Shown here piece by piece: positions 1 through 6,512 of a DNA stretch of 6,954 bases. How positions within the stretch are numbered: position 1 is the stretch's first letter; every line of letters starts with the position of its first letter. Source of the stretch: Eubacteriaceae bacterium UBA7485 (GTDB lineage Bacteria; Bacillota; Clostridia; Eubacteriales; Eubacteriaceae); NCBI GenBank assembly GCA_002478485.1, contig DLOL01000028.1, positions 3,583 to 10,536 of the forward strand, given 5' to 3'. A program made the position numbers and the translations under genes. Below the pieces are notes generated by a model. That model was not told where the DNA came from. It searched no databases and saw only the letters and a list, made by a program, of their open reading frames with translations.

Positions 1-1053
1 CCCTGCCGCCTCTTTTAAAAGATCGAGGTCTTCCCTTGTGGTGTGAATGCCGGTCATCAGAAGGATCTGGTTTTTCCGCTCGATTTCCGGCACAATTCCG
101 TATTCTTTCAAGATCTCGCAGGCACGCTTTCCGTCCGTGACGGTAAAAAGCCATTTTGAGGGATCATACTTCAGCGACGGTCGGACCAGTTTGAAGGCTG
201 CGCGCGGATGCTGATCTCTGAGCATTTCCTCGTGTCTTTCGAAGATTTCTCGGAAAACCGCCCCGCCCCGCACCGCTACTTCATCCACGGACTCCTCAAT
301 CGAGATCATCTGAAGATAAGAAGGGGAAGAGGATTCAATCATTGAGAGAATTTTGGCCGCGCAGTTTGCGTCTTCTTCCTCCCGGACATGGAGAAGCGCG
401 CTTTGCGTGATGGCGGAGAGTCTCTTGTGTACGCTCTGGACACAAAAGTCAGCTCCCGCAGCCACGCTGTCTTCCCCGTTAAAAAAGTGCAGGTGCGCGC
501 CGTGCGCCTCATCCACCAAAAGTTTCTTTCCCCTCCGGTGAAGAAGGCGCGCGATGCTTTTTGTCTCGGAAAGGCATCCCGCGTAGTCCGGCGAGACGAT
601 CAGCGCCCCATTTACGTCCTGATGCGCATCCAAAAGCGTTTCGATCTGCTCTTCTGTGACATAGGCCCCGAAGGGCGTGGTGCGGGGGGAGAAGAAGACC
701 GGCTCAATCCGGCCGAGTGCCAGCGCGGAAAAGGCGCTTCGGTGGGCGTTTGCCGGAATGAGGAGCTTTTCGCCCGGACGGGCCGCGCTCATCAAAGATG
801 CGATCACTCCTGCGGTCGATCCTCCAGTCAGCATCAAGCTCCTTCCCGCGCCGTATATGCGCGCGATCTTCTCCTGCACGGTTTTGATAATCTCCTCCGC
901 ATGATGAAGATTGTCCGCGCCCGGGATTTCCGTGATGTCGAGAGAGAGCGCAAGGTCCTCCCCCCTTCCCTTGTGTCCGGGCATATGCATGCGCACCGTG
1001 TCTTCGCGCGCAAGTTTTTCAATTCTCTCCCGAAGGAGCCCTTTTTTCTTCAT
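1..1053 (-). CDS. Orn/Lys/Arg decarboxylase-family PLP enzyme (partial, C-terminus off the window)
   Basis: The frame is open from an ATG at 1053 to the left edge, giving 351 residues without a stop. It is a fold-type I PLP enzyme of the Orn/Lys/Arg decarboxylase family (Bacillus YaaO/SpeA-like), expected in the cytoplasm. Seen in order: MPGHKG near residues 24-29, DITEIPGADNL at 39-49, GGSTAG at 77-82, NAHRS at 102-106 (the His normally stacks on PLP), SPDYAG at 154-159, DEAHGAH at 181-187, and SVHK at 207-210, where Lys210 is the expected Schiff-base lysine. SSSPSYL follows at 241-247. The start is set by AAGGGG about six bases upstream; the next Met residues fall inside the MPGHK motif. 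An intrinsic terminator lies just upstream, separating it from the LTA-synthase-like gene. The substrate (arginine, lysine, ornithine or other) cannot be read from this part. The family call is firm; decarboxylase activity is inferred. Confidence 0.9.
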   Translation of the reverse strand, partial: MKKKGLLRERIEKLAREDTVRMHMPGHKGRGEDLALSLDITEIPGADNLHHAEEIIKTVQEKIARIYGAGRSLMLTGGSTAGVIASLMSAARPGEKLLIPANAHRSAFSALALGRIEPVFFSPRTTPFGAYVTEEQIETLLDAHQDVNGALIVSPDYAGCLSETKSIARLLHRRGKKLLVDEAHGAHLHFFNGEDSVAAGADFCVQSVHKRLSAITQSALLHVREEEDANCAAKILSMIESSSPSYLQMISIEESVDEVAVRGGAVFREIFERHEEMLRDQHPRAAFKLVRPSLKYDPSKWLFTVTDGKRACEILKEYGIVPEIERKNQILLMTGIHTTREDLDLLKEAAG

Positions 1054-1065
1054 AATTTGCCCCTT

Positions 1066-1097
1066 AAAAAGCCGCGGGCAGGAATCCTGCTCGCGGC
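1066..1097 (-). terminator. Intrinsic terminator after the LTA-synthase-like gene
   Basis: On the minus strand a near-perfect inverted repeat (1097-1071, up to 13 potential pairs, one of them G-T, with the innermost pairs necessarily opened to form a loop) is followed at once by five T residues (1070-1066). It begins about 48 bases after the stop of the 1145-3238 gene and ends 12 bases before the ATG of the decarboxylase-like gene, so it should end the former transcript. The plus-strand flank has no T tract, so it is not bidirectional. Confidence 0.8.
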
Positions 1098-1108
1098 CTG
1101 GTGTTTCT

Positions 1109-1137
1109 ATTATATGCTTTATGCGCCTGATTCATAA
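1109..1137 (-). promoter_or_regulatory. Possible promoter of the decarboxylase-like gene
   Basis: A perfect TATAAT lies on the minus strand at 1114-1109. The best -35 partner at 17 bases, TTATGA (1137-1132), matches TTGACA at only three positions, and there is no TG extension. Transcription would start near 1102, so the hairpin terminator at 1097-1071 would lie at the very 5' end of the message. The -10 is exact but the site is short and AT-rich, so chance occurrence is possible. Confidence 0.3.
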
Positions 1138-1144
1138 ACCGGTG

Positions 1145-3238
1145 TCAGCTCTCTTTTTTCTCCTCTTCCACCGGCTGGGCGGCATTGTTCTCAGGCAGAA
1201 TGCCGTAGAGATCTGCCGTCCGGTGTTTGACATCGATGATGTTGTTGTAGAGCACATACCGGTAATCCTGAATGATCTTCTGGTCTTCCCCATCAAGGTC
1301 TGAATAGCTTAGATAGTTCCCGTCTTTGTCGATGAGCCCTTTCTTATTGATGACCGGATACTTTTCATAAAGCCATGCCAGGTAATGCTGGTAAGGCGTC
1401 ATTTCCGTTCCCGTGCACTGTATGAAGAGCGTGCTCAGGTAGTTGATGCTCATCTCGTCAAAGGTGGTCTCCGGAAGATCGTAGTTGGCCCAGATAATAA
1501 ACGGCGTGATCTGCTGGTTCTGCGACTGTTCAGGACTCCATTCAGAGATCGGGGTTCCCGATAACGCGTCGTAGAAGCCTTCATCCAGTTTCGGCTGATG
1601 GTCTCCAAACATGATGATGACCACCGGCCGGTCTGCACTCTTGAAGTGCTCGATCAGATCGCCGTACGCTTCGTCCGAGCGTTTGATCAGCGAGACGAAC
1701 TGGTCGGCCATCGGATATTCCTGCCCGAGGTTTGTGATCTTGACCGGGTCAAGGTTGTTGTAGCTTTGCAGGTAGTTGCCGTGATTTTGCATGGTCACGT
1801 CAAACGCGAAGAACGGACGGTCGATCTGATCATAAATCTCCTCGATGTACTGATAGGTCGCAGCGTCCGAGGTGTATTTGTCTCGGACAATCTCTTGGCC
1901 GAAATAATCATTCCCGTTCGCGCTCTCCCGGTCTTCCCCTCCGCTTGCGAAGTGGTCAAATCCGATCATCGGATAGACTTTTTCGCGGTTCCAGTTCTTC
2001 GGGTTTTCCGGATGGAGCGCGTAGGTGTCGTATCCCTGGTTCTTTAAGGAGAGAGCGAGACTTGAATTGTCTTTCTTGACGTAGTTTTGGTAGGCTCTCG
2101 CGTTTTCCGCGAAGAGCAGTGTGGAGTTTCCGGTCAGGAAGGTGTATTCCGAGTCCGCGGTTCCGCCCCCGTAGATTTCGGTGTAGAGATTTCCCTTGAT
2201 GGTGTTCTCAGACATCGAGTCGATATAAGAGAAGATTTCCTGATCCGTCTCGATATCCCCGACCACGGACAGATCCGTGAACGATTCGTTCATGATGCCG
2301 ATGATCACGGGTTTTGCGCCGTACTGCTGGTAGTATTCGGGGAACGCGTTCTTGATGGCCTCATCCGCGTTGTAGTTTTTGAGGATAACGGTGTCGCCTC
2401 CCTGCCCGATGATCGAAGGGATGTCATCCGCTTCATAGCCTTTCGGCTTTGAGACTTTGAGAAGCTTGGTGTTGATGACAAGATTGTACGGATAGCCGTT
2501 GTCTTCTTTCCACCAGGCGTAATAGTAATTCTCCGAGTCAAACACAAAGAACGAGAGGAGCATGGCAGCACCGATCACAAGGCCCGTGAGCCTTGCGGCG
2601 CGCCCTTCATTCTTTTTCTTCGGAAGGAACCGGTCATCCCGTTCGGGGACGGAGTTTGCGCAGGACCAGGCGCAGTACATCATCAAAATCGCGCAGACCA
2701 TGTTCGGAGAGACGCTCAGCGTATAGCCTCCCGCTACTTTCATCGCAGTTCCAAAGGCTGCAAGGTCCGCCGGAAGCAGAAGACCTCCCTTGAACTGATA
2801 GATAACGGCGTTTGCAAGTCCGACCGCGTTCATGAAGATAATCCCGCCCTTAAGCCCTGACCGCATCCGGCCTGTCGCGGTGACAAACAGGATGAAGATG
2901 GCAAGCACGATGACGTAGTTAAAGAAGAGCCTGATCATCTGCATCTTCAGTCCGTCGGGCGTCTCGTTGAACCCGGAGCCGCTCCAGGCTTCAATGCCCA
3001 CCCAGGTGATGGTGGAGACCGCAAGCAAAACCCAGAGTAGATACTGGTTCTCCTCGCGGGCTGTGCCTCTCGGACGGATCATCAGGGAGACATAGAGAAC
3101 CATCAGGCACATGAGGATGGATGAAAAATAGCTGTCTCGGGCGCCGGAAGCCAGGCAGAGAAAAAACGATGCGGCCACGCCCAGTGTGATGAGAGCGGCT
3201 TTCCAGGCCCACTTTTTATTTTTGCTGAAATAGCGCAT
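1145..3238 (-). CDS. LTA synthase family protein (membrane phosphoglycerol transferase, sulfatase fold)
   Basis: This is a 697-residue polytopic membrane enzyme with an extracellular alkaline-phosphatase/sulfatase-fold domain, as in LtaS, which transfers glycerol-phosphate from phosphatidylglycerol to cell-surface polymers. About seven hydrophobic segments lie at roughly residues 13-31, 38-54, 65-84, 102-121, 129-148, 174-193 and 216-234. The catalytic domain runs from about 305 to 610. IMNESF gives metal ligand Glu318; GGGTADSE gives nucleophile Thr360; HPENPKNWNR is at 409-418; MQNHGNY gives His486; FGDHQP gives Asp546 and His547. These match the LtaS pattern (Glu, Thr, Asp-His and a substrate His), so it should be active. 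The tail (about 610-697) is hydrophilic and ends in a Glu/Lys-rich stretch. The start ATG has AAGGAG ten bases upstream. The gene stands alone between terminators. It could add glycerol-phosphate to a polymer other than classical lipoteichoic acid; the sequence does not decide. Confidence 0.92.
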   Translation of the reverse strand: MRYFSKNKKWAWKAALITLGVAASFFLCLASGARDSYFSSILMCLMVLYVSLMIRPRGTAREENQYLLWVLLAVSTITWVGIEAWSGSGFNETPDGLKMQMIRLFFNYVIVLAIFILFVTATGRMRSGLKGGIIFMNAVGLANAVIYQFKGGLLLPADLAAFGTAMKVAGGYTLSVSPNMVCAILMMYCAWSCANSVPERDDRFLPKKKNEGRAARLTGLVIGAAMLLSFFVFDSENYYYAWWKEDNGYPYNLVINTKLLKVSKPKGYEADDIPSIIGQGGDTVILKNYNADEAIKNAFPEYYQQYGAKPVIIGIMNESFTDLSVVGDIETDQEIFSYIDSMSENTIKGNLYTEIYGGGTADSEYTFLTGNSTLLFAENARAYQNYVKKDNSSLALSLKNQGYDTYALHPENPKNWNREKVYPMIGFDHFASGGEDRESANGNDYFGQEIVRDKYTSDAATYQYIEEIYDQIDRPFFAFDVTMQNHGNYLQSYNNLDPVKITNLGQEYPMADQFVSLIKRSDEAYGDLIEHFKSADRPVVIIMFGDHQPKLDEGFYDALSGTPISEWSPEQSQNQQITPFIIWANYDLPETTFDEMSINYLSTLFIQCTGTEMTPYQHYLAWLYEKYPVINKKGLIDKDGNYLSYSDLDGEDQKIIQDYRYVLYNNIIDVKHRTADLYGILPENNAAQPVEEEKKES

Positions 3239-3246
3239 ATCCTATA

Positions 3247-3301
3247 CTCTCCTTGAGATTCGCGACCTAGTGCCGCATTCTTTTATTTGCCCAAAAGAGA
3301 G
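3247..3301 (-). promoter_or_regulatory. Leader of the LTA-synthase-like gene with a possible Shine-Dalgarno-masking stem
   Basis: The ribosome binding site AAGGAGAG (minus, 3254-3247) can pair with CTCTCTTT (minus, 3301-3294) in eight consecutive pairs, one of them G-U. After a one-base bulge three more pairs are possible (3292-3290 with 3255-3257, one G-U). The loop is about 32-39 bases. Such a stem would hide the site from ribosomes unless opened. The pairing is visible in the sequence; a regulatory role is only inferred, and purine/pyrimidine-rich leaders can pair by chance. Confidence 0.25.
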
Positions 3302-3483
3302 ACACATTTTCTATAAAATAACAATCACTTTTAAAAAAGCGCCAACCAATTTGTTTTATATTTTATCTCTTACTCAAATGGGATGAACGAAAAAGAAGGT
3401 CAAGATCCTTTCAATAATTCATTCATCCATAATATCTATGGTTTTTATATGTTTCTCTCTATGTTTTTTTAGTCTTGTCGAAT

Positions 3484-3514
3484 TTTATAAAATGAACCAC
3501 ACTTAAATATTCAA
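3484..3514 (-). promoter_or_regulatory. Weak promoter candidate upstream of the LTA-synthase-like gene
   Basis: On the minus strand TTGAAT (3514-3509) and TATAAA (3489-3484) resemble -35 and -10 boxes. Their 19-base spacing is longer than the preferred 17. It lies in the AT-rich gap about 250 bases before the ATG at 3238, which would leave a long leader. Other AT-rich -10-like sites nearer the gene are equally possible, so the location is uncertain. Confidence 0.15.
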
Positions 3515-3548
3515 TTTGAAACGGCTTAAAATCAAAAAAGAGAGGATC

Positions 3549-3634
3549 ATGCTCCTTAAAAAGGTGACGTCGAAGCGGTGCGGCCGCAGCAGGCGGGAAT
3601 CACACTGATCCAGACAGAGAAGCCTGAAACATAA
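3549..3634 (+). pseudogene. Possible remnant of a plus-strand coding sequence
   Basis: In the plus-strand frame ending at TAA 3632-3634, bases 3560-3631 read as 24 codons with a natural-looking protein tail that includes QQAGITLIQTEKPET. A stop at 3557-3559 closes this frame upstream. An ATG at 3549 opens the neighbouring frame (MLLKK, stop at 3606-3608), and one extra A in the run of five A at 3558-3562 would join the two. The Shine-Dalgarno-like AGAGG lies only three bases before that ATG. A hairpin (3640-3660) lies five bases past the TAA. This fits a decayed or truncated gene end, but 24 codons can stay open by chance and I do not recognise the protein. Confidence 0.2.
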
Positions 3635-3639
3635 AACAA

Positions 3640-3660
3640 GATCCGGATGCATGCCGGATC
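3640..3660 (-). terminator. Second, weaker hairpin downstream of metG
   Basis: A perfect seven-base-pair stem, GATCCGG/CCGGATC, encloses a seven-base loop and is followed on the minus strand by the T-rich stretch TTGTTTTATGTTTC (3639-3626). It sits just beyond the main metG terminator and may act as a back-up. It also lies five bases after the plus-strand stop at 3634, but that side lacks a clear T tract, having only CCCGTTT. Confidence 0.45.
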
Positions 3661-3666
3661 CCGTTT

Positions 3667-3712
3667 AAAAAAGGCCTCTTCCGAAAACCCGCGTTTCCGA
3701 AAGACGCCTTTT
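3667..3712 (-). terminator. Intrinsic terminator of the FAD oxidoreductase-rsmI-metG unit
   Basis: The minus strand forms a long hairpin starting 11 bases after the metG stop. The stem has about 18 pairs with a single G/G mismatch and two G-T pairs: AAAAGGC/GCCTTTT outside, TCTTTC/GGAAGA in the middle, and GGAAA/TTTTC inside. It encloses the loop CGCGGG and ends in six T residues (3672-3667). Because the outer stem is A/T and the plus strand has TTTTGATTTTTC on its far side, it could also stop plus-strand transcription. Confidence 0.88.
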
Positions 3713-3723
3713 GATTTTTCAGA

Positions 3724-5682
3724 TTACCGGATTTTGCTGCCCGGCGAGAGTTTCTTATCCGCTTCAAGAAGCGAGACGGTGTCCCCTTCTTCCGCTGCGA
3801 GAAGCATGCCGTCAGAGACCACGCCTCTGAGCTTGGCAGGCTTTAAGTTCACGCAGACAACCACGGACTTTCCGGTCAGCTCTTCCGGCGTGTACCACTG
3901 AGAAATGCCGGAAACAATCTGGCGGGGCGATTCTTCTCCGATGTCGACCTGATTGACCAGAAGACGGTCAGCATTCGGATGACGCTCGGACTTGACAATG
4001 CGCCCGACCACGAGCTCGGGTTTTGAGAACTCTTCAATCGTGATTTTCTCGTCCTTCTTCCCTTCTTCCTTTTTCTTTTCTTCTTTCTTCGCCTGTTTCT
4101 TTTCCTTCTTCGCAGGCTTCTTTTCTTCTTTGGCCTCCTCGGAAGGCTTCTTTTCAATTCTCGGGAAGAGCGGCGCATGGCGCTCTATCTTCTTTCCGGC
4201 CTGGTATCCTCCGAAGTGCTTCAGGCTCTCCCAGGTTCTCTCTTCCGGCGTGAGGAGAAGCTCCTGCGCCATTTTCCCTCCGGTCTCGGGCATGAACGGC
4301 TCTATCAGAACGGCGATGTAGCGCAGGGTTTCCGTCAGGTTATAAAGGACGGAAGCGAGTCTTGCACGCTTCATCTCGTCTTTTCCTAGTACCCAGGGCT
4401 GTGTTTCATCGATATATTTGTTCGCGCGGGAGACCAGCGTGAAAAGATCTTCAAGCGCCTGGGCGGGGTCGAAGTTGTCCATGTCCGCTTCCATCATTCC
4501 GGGCGTCTTTTCGGCAAGCGAGATGAGCTCTTCATCCACGGGCTCTTCTTCACGCGCGTCAGGAATCACGCCGTCAAAGTACTTTGCGGTCATCGCGGCG
4601 GTTCTTGAGAGGAGATTCCCAAGGTCGTTTGCCAGATTGACGTTGATCTTGTTGACCAGCATGTCTTCTGAATAGTTTCCGTCCGCGCCCTTTTTCATAT
4701 CCGAGAGCACATGGTAGCGGAGCGCGTCCACGCCGTAGGTGTCGGCAAGCTCAACCGGATCGACGACGTTTCCGAAGGATTTCCCCATCTTTCCGCCCTT
4801 GATCAGGATCCAGCCGTGGCCGTAGACATGCTTTGGAAGTTCCAGGCCGAGCGCCATCAGGAAGATCGGCCAGTAAATGGTATGGAAACGGATGATGTCT
4901 TTTCCGACCAAATGCACGTCCGCCGGCCAGTACTTGTCCATCAGGTTTTCCTTGTCGTTCAAGTAGCCGAGCGCGGAGATGTAGTTCGGGAGCGCGTCCA
5001 TCCAGACATAAACCACGTGCTTTTTGTCAAACGTGACGGGAACGCCCCAATCAAAGGAAGTTCTTGAGACGCACAGATCCTGAAGGCCCGGCTCCAGGAA
5101 ATTCTTGACCATTTCATTCTTCCTCGATTCGGGCTGAATGAAATCCGGATGCTCCTCAATATATTTCATGAGGCGGTCTGCGTATTTGCTCATCTTGAAG
5201 AAATACGCTTCTTCACTCGCATCCTGCACGGGACGGCCGCAGTCGGGACAGCATCCGTCCACGAGCTGGGAATCCGTCCAGAAGGATTCGCACGGCGTGC
5301 AGTAATGACCTTCGTATTTTCCCTTGTAGATATCGCCCTGCTCGTAGAGCTTTTCAAAGATCCGCTGGATGGTCTTCACGTGCTCTTCGTCGGTGGTGCG
5401 GATGAACTGGTCGTAATCGATGTTCATCAGTTTCCACAGCTTCTTGATCTTGTCAATCTGACCGTCGACAAATTCCTGCGGGGTCACGCCGGCCTCTTCC
5501 GCTTTTTTCTGGATCTTTTGACCATGCTCATCCGTTCCCGTCAGCATGTAGGCGTCATATCCGGTGAGCGTCTTGAAGCGCTTCATCGCGTCCGCCGCGA
5601 CGGTGGTATACGTATGGCCGATATGCAGATCCCCGCTTGGATAGTAAATCGGCGTGGTGATATAAAATGGTTTCTTTGTCAT
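3724..5682 (-). CDS. metG: Methionyl-tRNA synthetase with fused C-terminal tRNA-binding domain
   Basis: This 652-residue cytoplasmic class I enzyme charges tRNA-Met with methionine using ATP. The Rossmann catalytic domain carries HIGH at residues 20-23 and KMGKS at 298-302, a variant of the KMSKS loop with Gly at the third position. A zinc knuckle is formed by CTPC (Cys128, Cys131) and CPDC (Cys145, Cys148). The helical anticodon-binding domain spans about 340-500 and includes NKYIDETQPW at 421-430. A Lys/Glu-rich linker (about 511-547) leads to an EMAPII/Trbp111-type OB-fold domain (about 550-652; VVGRIV, HPNADRL, LKPAKLRGVVSDGM), which usually aids tRNA binding and dimerisation. The length fits bacterial MetRS of the Bacillus type. 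The ATG overlaps the rsmI stop as ATGA and has AGAGG five bases upstream, so translation is probably coupled. The gene ends at a strong terminator, with no tatD directly after it as in Bacillus. Confidence 0.98.
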   Translation of the reverse strand: MTKKPFYITTPIYYPSGDLHIGHTYTTVAADAMKRFKTLTGYDAYMLTGTDEHGQKIQKKAEEAGVTPQEFVDGQIDKIKKLWKLMNIDYDQFIRTTDEEHVKTIQRIFEKLYEQGDIYKGKYEGHYCTPCESFWTDSQLVDGCCPDCGRPVQDASEEAYFFKMSKYADRLMKYIEEHPDFIQPESRKNEMVKNFLEPGLQDLCVSRTSFDWGVPVTFDKKHVVYVWMDALPNYISALGYLNDKENLMDKYWPADVHLVGKDIIRFHTIYWPIFLMALGLELPKHVYGHGWILIKGGKMGKSFGNVVDPVELADTYGVDALRYHVLSDMKKGADGNYSEDMLVNKINVNLANDLGNLLSRTAAMTAKYFDGVIPDAREEEPVDEELISLAEKTPGMMEADMDNFDPAQALEDLFTLVSRANKYIDETQPWVLGKDEMKRARLASVLYNLTETLRYIAVLIEPFMPETGGKMAQELLLTPEERTWESLKHFGGYQAGKKIERHAPLFPRIEKKPSEEAKEEKKPAKKEKKQAKKEEKKKEEGKKDEKITIEEFSKPELVVGRIVKSERHPNADRLLVNQVDIGEESPRQIVSGISQWYTPEELTGKSVVVCVNLKPAKLRGVVSDGMLLAAEEGDTVSLLEADKKLSPGSKIR

Positions 5683-6512
5683 TTCTGCCTCTTGATTTCG
5701 TTGTATATTTCCCGCTTGGAAAGACCCCGGTCTTTGGCCGCGCGTTTCATCGCGTCCTTCTCGCTCAGCCCTTCCGCCACGTAGCGGGCCACGTGTTCTT
5801 CTACAGTCAGCGCTTCAAACGCCTCTTTGTCTTCATCTTCGCTTCTCCCGGAGATGATGACCACAAACTCGCCTTTGGGCGGTTTTTCCTCAAAGCGCGT
5901 GAGAAGCTCCTGCGCCGTTCCCTGAACCGTCTCTTCGAACTTTTTGGTGATTTCCCGGGAAATGCTGATTTCCCGTTCAGGAACCGCGTCCCGCAGGGCT
6001 TCCAGGAGCCGGATGATTCGATGGGGGGATTCATAAAGGATGACGGTGTCGGGCGAGTTTTTCACCCGCTCGATCCCTTCCCTGAATTCTTTGTTGGACT
6101 TTCCGATAAACCCGATGAAGAGAAAGCTTCCTGCATCGAGTCCGGAGAGCATCAGCGCGGAGAGTCCCGCGTTAGGTCCGGGCACCACCTCCACGGAGAG
6201 CCCTTCTTCCCTGACGCGCCGCACCAGGATGTTTCCAGGATCCGAGATGACGGGAAGGCCCGCGTCCGAGACGAGCGCCACGTTCTCTCCTTTTTTGAGG
6301 TATTCGATGATCTTTTCAGATTCCTTATTTTCGTTGTATTTGTGATAGCTCTCAAGCCGGTTCTTGATTTCAAAATGGTTCAAAAGCTTAATCGTCTGCC
6401 GGGTGTCCTCGCAGGCGATGCGGTCGGCTTCCTTGAGCGCGCGCACCGCCCGGTAGCTCATATCTTCGAGATTTCCGATCGGGGTTCCGACTAAGGTCAG
6501 TTTTCCGGACAT
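5679..6512 (-). CDS. rsmI: 16S rRNA (cytidine-1402-2'-O)-methyltransferase
   Basis: This 277-residue SAM-dependent enzyme of the tetrapyrrole-methylase fold methylates the 2'-OH of C1402 in the 16S rRNA decoding centre, as known for E. coli RsmI (YraL) and Bacillus YabC. Family signatures are intact and in order: VGTPIGNLED at 8-17, CEDTR at 34-38, SDAGLPVISDPG at 82-93, VPGPNA at 110-115, YESPHR at 160-165 and REITKKFEE at 186-194. A charged C-terminal segment (about 236-277, ending in GLSKREIYNEIK) matches the usual small helical extension. The length is typical. The ATG at 6512 lies inside the end of the upstream gene (16-base overlap) with GAGGA close before it, and its TGA overlaps the metG start, so it is the middle gene of a coupled operon. 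The Leu in SDAGLP replaces the more usual Thr, a mild variation. Confidence 0.97.
   Translation of the reverse strand: MSGKLTLVGTPIGNLEDMSYRAVRALKEADRIACEDTRQTIKLLNHFEIKNRLESYHKYNENKESEKIIEYLKKGENVALVSDAGLPVISDPGNILVRRVREEGLSVEVVPGPNAGLSALMLSGLDAGSFLFIGFIGKSNKEFREGIERVKNSPDTVILYESPHRIIRLLEALRDAVPEREISISREITKKFEETVQGTAQELLTRFEEKPPKGEFVVIISGRSEDEDKEAFEALTVEEHVARYVAEGLSEKDAMKRAAKDRGLSKREIYNEIKRQK

Larger units (their letters stand above)
3239..3666. other. Long intergenic region, mostly AT-rich
   Basis: This is the only stretch over 300 bases without a confident gene. Bases from about 3265 to 3545 are strikingly AT-rich with many T and A runs, unlike the GC-richer coding DNA around it. Bases from about 3560 to 3630 are GC-richer and read like a protein end on the plus strand. 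It must carry the promoter of the gene starting at 3238. Several -10-like hexamers occur on the minus strand (for example TATAAA at 3489-3484), but none has a good -35 at 16-18 bases. A small inverted repeat CCATA/TATGG lies at 3427-3441. I recognise no tRNA, known riboswitch or insertion sequence here. Confidence 0.7.

Noticed and set aside
388..1137. A 249-codon open frame on the plus strand
   Set aside because: It lies antisense to the decarboxylase-like gene, whose minus-strand frame has the full set of family motifs. The plus-strand translation is rich in Arg and Cys with no recognisable domain, as expected for a shadow of GC-rich codons.
3398..3403. TTGACC on the minus strand as a -35 box
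   Set aside because: No -10-like hexamer lies 16-18 bases downstream; the sequence there is around CATTTG.
3427..3445. CCATA/TATGG hairpin followed by TTTTT on the plus strand, as a terminator
   Set aside because: Only five mostly A/T pairs, and no plus-strand gene upstream. Too weak to call.
3497..3619. A 46-codon minus-strand stretch free of stops in the gap after metG
   Set aside because: It has no usable start with a ribosome binding site, crosses from GC-rich to AT-rich DNA, and has no protein-like pattern.
3239..3723. T-box, riboswitch or tRNA in the long gap
   Set aside because: I searched by eye for a T-box motif, tRNA-like arms and familiar riboswitch cores on both strands and found none. 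The metG gene is also upstream of this gap, so a metG T-box would not lie here.
3876..4178. A 100-codon Arg/Lys-rich frame on the minus strand
   Set aside because: It is metG read out of frame across the Lys/Glu linker. The basic composition is a by-product of the purine-rich tract.
3992..4321. A Phe/Ser-rich plus-strand frame resembling a hydrophobic protein
   Set aside because: It is the antisense of the same purine tract in metG (TTC/TTT codons), with no independent start signal.
5667..6494. A 275-codon open frame on the plus strand
   Set aside because: It is fully antisense to rsmI, which carries all expected motifs. The plus-strand product has no recognisable family.
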